DNA of 6,713 nt, from contig JAQTMA010000110.1 in NCBI GenBank assembly GCA_028714615.1, forward strand, positions 4,154 through 10,866, written 5' to 3'. This DNA is from Anaerolineaceae bacterium. Its GTDB lineage: Bacteria > Chloroflexota > Anaerolineae > Anaerolineales > Anaerolineaceae. Shown here one piece after another: positions 4,986 through 6,713 of this stretch. The notes below the pieces were generated by a model that worked only from the letters and a program-made list of their open reading frames with translations, made no database searches and was not told where the DNA came from. A program made the position numbers and the translations under genes. Each line of letters opens with the position of its first letter. Positions within the stretch are counted from its first letter, which is position 1.

Positions 4986-6505
4986 TTTGGATAATCCTGG
5001 GTGCAGGATTGGGTCTGATCATCGGAATTGCAGGAGGGTACTACTACAAGAAGCACAATTATGAGCAGCTCCAGCAGGAGCAGCAGCGGAAGGCCGAAGG
5101 GATACTCCAGGTCGCTCAGGAGAATGCGCGTTCGATCGAAATGCGAGCCAAGGATGAAGCCCTGAAAGTAATGCAGGCAGCCGAGAACGAAGTGGTGAAA
5201 CGGCGGGCAGAGCTCAGCCGGGAAGAGGACCGCCTGGTCAAACGCCGCGCCGAGCTGGATCACCGCATTGAACGGCTTGAGCAACGGGAACAAGTGATTA
5301 ACAAGCGCCAGTCCGCCCTGGATAAACGCGCCAACGACGTTGAAAAAATGTATAGCGACCAGGTGATCGAGTTACAGCGCGTCGCCCAAATGACGCCCGA
5401 TGAAGCCCGAGCAACCCTTCTGGCCGAGGTTGAGAAAGACGCGCGCGCGGATATGGCCCGCATTATCCGCCAGATCGAAACAGAAGCGCGCGAAACCGGC
5501 GAAATCCGGGCGCGCGAGCTGGTCGCCGACGCCATCCAACGGGTTGCATCCGATCACGTAGCGGAAGTATCGACCTCGGTCGTTCCGCTGCCCAATGAAG
5601 AGATGAAAGGTCGCATCGTCGGCCGCAACGGCCGCAATATCCGCGCCTTCGAGCAGGCCGCCGGGGTTGATGTGATCGTCGACGATACTCCTGAGGCGGT
5701 CACGATCTCATGCTTTGAGCCTGTCCGCCGCGAAGTAGCCCGGCGCGCCCTCGCTCACTTGATCCTGGATGGGCGCATTCACCCAGCCCACATTGAAAAA
5801 ATACTGGCAGAGGAACAACGCGAGGTCGAGCGCAGCATTCAAGAAGCCGGTGAGCAAGCGGCTTTTGAGGCCGGTGTGGCAGGCTTGCACCCCGAAGTAT
5901 TGCGCATGTTGGGACGCCTCAAATACCGCACATCGTACGGTCAAAACCAACTGGCTCACGCTGTGGAGGTGGCCAAGCTGGCGGCAGTGATAGCCGCTGA
6001 ACTGGGCGCTGAAGTGGAATTTGCCAAAGCGGGCGCCTTATTGCACGACCTGGGCAAAGCCATGGACCACAACACCGAGGGCACCCACGCCACGATCGGG
6101 GCGGAGTTCGCTAAACGGCATGGGGTGCATCCCAAGGTGGTGAATTCAATTGCCTCCCACCACCATGAGGTCGAGCAAGAGAGCGTCGAAGCGGTCATCG
6201 TTGAAGCTGCCGACGCCATCTCTGGAGCGCGCCCTGGGGCTCGCCGGGAAGACCTGGAACAGTACATTAAACGATTACGAGCGTTGGAAGACATCGCTAA
6301 TTCGTATAAAGGCGTCAATCAGAGCTACGCTATCCAGGCGGGACGTGAAGTCCGCATCATCGTTCGTCCGGAAGACATAGACGACCTGGCGGCTACCCGC
6401 CTGGCCCGTGACATCGCTAAGAAGATCGAAGAATCAATGCAGTATCCCGGTCAGATTAAGGTCACCGTGATCCGCGAAACGCGAGCGATCGAATACGCTA
6501 AGTAA
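4973..6505 (+). CDS. rny: Ribonuclease Y
   Basis: RNase Y is a membrane-anchored endoribonuclease that starts decay of many mRNAs and processes some transcripts, notably in bacteria without RNase E. The 510-residue length is typical (about 520). Residues 4-24 form the N-terminal membrane helix, followed by YYYKKH at the cytoplasmic face. A long charged coiled coil spans about 30-195. The KH RNA-binding domain contains GRIVGRNGRNIRAFE (213-227). The HD domain includes H329 in QLAHAVEVA, the H358-D359 pair in GALLHDLGKAMDH, HHH at 396-398 and D414 in EAADAISGARPGARRE, so the metal site looks intact. The C-terminal domain closes with IKVTVIRETRAIEYAK. GAGGAAG (4962-4968), within the end of recX, is the ribosome binding site for the ATG at 4973, so the genes are likely cotranscribed and coupled. 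In Bacillus rny lies near recA, so a DNA-repair neighbour is not strange. Confidence 0.97.
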   Translation: MDNLIWIILGAGLGLIIGIAGGYYYKKHNYEQLQQEQQRKAEGILQVAQENARSIEMRAKDEALKVMQAAENEVVKRRAELSREEDRLVKRRAELDHRIERLEQREQVINKRQSALDKRANDVEKMYSDQVIELQRVAQMTPDEARATLLAEVEKDARADMARIIRQIETEARETGEIRARELVADAIQRVASDHVAEVSTSVVPLPNEEMKGRIVGRNGRNIRAFEQAAGVDVIVDDTPEAVTISCFEPVRREVARRALAHLILDGRIHPAHIEKILAEEQREVERSIQEAGEQAAFEAGVAGLHPEVLRMLGRLKYRTSYGQNQLAHAVEVAKLAAVIAAELGAEVEFAKAGALLHDLGKAMDHNTEGTHATIGAEFAKRHGVHPKVVNSIASHHHEVEQESVEAVIVEAADAISGARPGARREDLEQYIKRLRALEDIANSYKGVNQSYAIQAGREVRIIVRPEDIDDLAATRLARDIAKKIEESMQYPGQIKVTVIRETRAIEYAK

Positions 6506-6533
6506 ATTGAATATTGGTACAGATTAATGCTCA

Positions 6534-6553
6534 CCGCGCTGTCCCCCGCGCGG
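6534..6553. repeat. GC-rich hairpin after rny
   Basis: CCGCGC (6534-6539) pairs with GCGCGG (6548-6553) around an eight-base loop, starting 28 bases after the rny stop. CTACTATCTAG follows rather than a T-run, so it is at best an atypical terminator or a 3'-end stabiliser. Confidence 0.45.
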
Positions 6554-6603
6554 CTACTATCTAGATCGGCGTCGGGAACGGTCCTATGAGTAAGAAAAGC
6601 GAA

Positions 6604-6644
6604 GTTCAAGTAGATCAGGAGCTTGTCTCCTGATCTACTTGAAC
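6604..6644. repeat. Perfect 18-bp inverted repeat with 5-base loop
   Basis: GTTCAAGTAGATCAGGAG (6604-6621) is followed by the loop CTTGT and by its exact reverse complement (6627-6644). A perfect 18-bp stem would form a very stable RNA hairpin from either strand. It begins about 100 bases past rny and is the strongest candidate for ending that transcript, although no T-tract follows on the plus strand (ATTCCCCCC does). On the minus strand, CGCTTTTC follows with a short T-run of four. It could therefore serve a convergent gene beyond the right edge. Confidence 0.75.
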
Positions 6645-6649
6645 ATTCC

Positions 6650-6694
6650 CCCCTCACCTTTGGTCTTCATAAGAAAGTCGTGTGAAGGGGTTTG
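6650..6694 (+). terminator. Weak terminator-like hairpin with TTT
   Basis: CCCCTCAC (6650-6657) pairs with GTGA and GGGG (6682-6690, one bulged A). Its loop holds a smaller TCTT-CAT-AAGA hairpin (6664-6674), and TTTGT follows. The layout resembles an intrinsic terminator but the T-tract is only three bases long. Confidence 0.3.
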
Positions 6695-6695
6695 T

Positions 6696-6713
6696 AGTGC
6701 GCACTTCAGTGCG
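6696..6713. repeat. Palindromic repeat, cut by the window end
   Basis: AGTGCGCACT (6696-6705) is a perfect palindrome. CGCACT (6700-6705) also pairs with AGTGCG (6708-6713) around TC, and the right arm reaches the last base of the window. The form, arms around ACTTCAGT, resembles short dispersed intergenic palindromes seen in many bacterial genomes, but copy number cannot be judged here. Confidence 0.4.

Noticed and set aside
5956..6318. Minus-strand frame of 120 codons inside rny
   Set aside because: It is rich in A, S and T in the manner of an antisense shadow of a GC-rich gene, and it lies opposite the HD domain of RNase Y.
6451..6657. Minus-strand frame of 68 codons over the end of rny
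   Set aside because: It crosses the 18-bp inverted repeat and the other hairpin, has no ribosome binding site that I can see, and shows no recognisable protein features.
6604..6713. Beginning of a CRISPR array
   Set aside because: The palindromes differ from one another, and there is no repeat-spacer-repeat unit or cas gene in the window.

Overview
The window (6,713 bp, roughly 53% GC by eye) reads as ordinary bacterial chromosome. It has two oppositely oriented gene blocks, separated by a structured, apparently gene-free interval of about 0.65 kb. The gene styles suggest an uncultured or environmental Chloroflexota, probably Anaerolineae: a long Bacillus-type RecX, RNase Y, a compact malic enzyme, a divergent PfkB-fold kinase and an M20 metallopeptidase. 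That assignment is inference from protein character only; there is no rRNA marker here.

Left block, minus strand, transcribed from about 3,670 towards base 1: a malic enzyme (2345-3625); a two-helix membrane protein of unknown function (1856-2287); a 67-residue single-helix membrane protein (1588-1791); a PfkB/ribokinase-fold kinase (512-1534); and an M20-family zinc peptidase or deacylase that runs off the left edge (1-515). The last two overlap by four bases (ATGA) and are almost certainly translationally coupled. Gaps of 53-64 bp separate the others. Possible -10 elements sit 6-7 bases before the start codons of the two-helix protein and the kinase, so they may have their own leaderless transcripts.

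Middle, 3626-4280: no convincing gene. It carries a likely extended -10 promoter for the malic enzyme on the minus strand and two candidate promoters on the plus strand (3731-3759 and 3798-3803). Downstream of the latter lie about 470 bases rich in inverted repeats, including a possible H-type pseudoknot inside an outer stem (3927-4071). This is either a long leader of recX or a separate small RNA, and it is the least explained part of the window.

Right block, plus strand: recX (4293-4985, possibly from a TTG at 4281) overlaps rny (4973-6505) by 13 bases. RecX restrains RecA filaments. RNase Y is the membrane-anchored endonuclease that starts mRNA decay in many bacteria lacking RNase E. recA itself is not in the window. 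After rny, 208 bases hold a GC-rich hairpin, a perfect 18-bp inverted repeat, a terminator-like hairpin and the beginning of a palindromic repeat cut by the window end.

I found no tRNA, rRNA, CRISPR array, transposase or phage gene. The genes are housekeeping. No clearly new system is visible; the best leads are the structured interval upstream of recX and the palindromes after rny.
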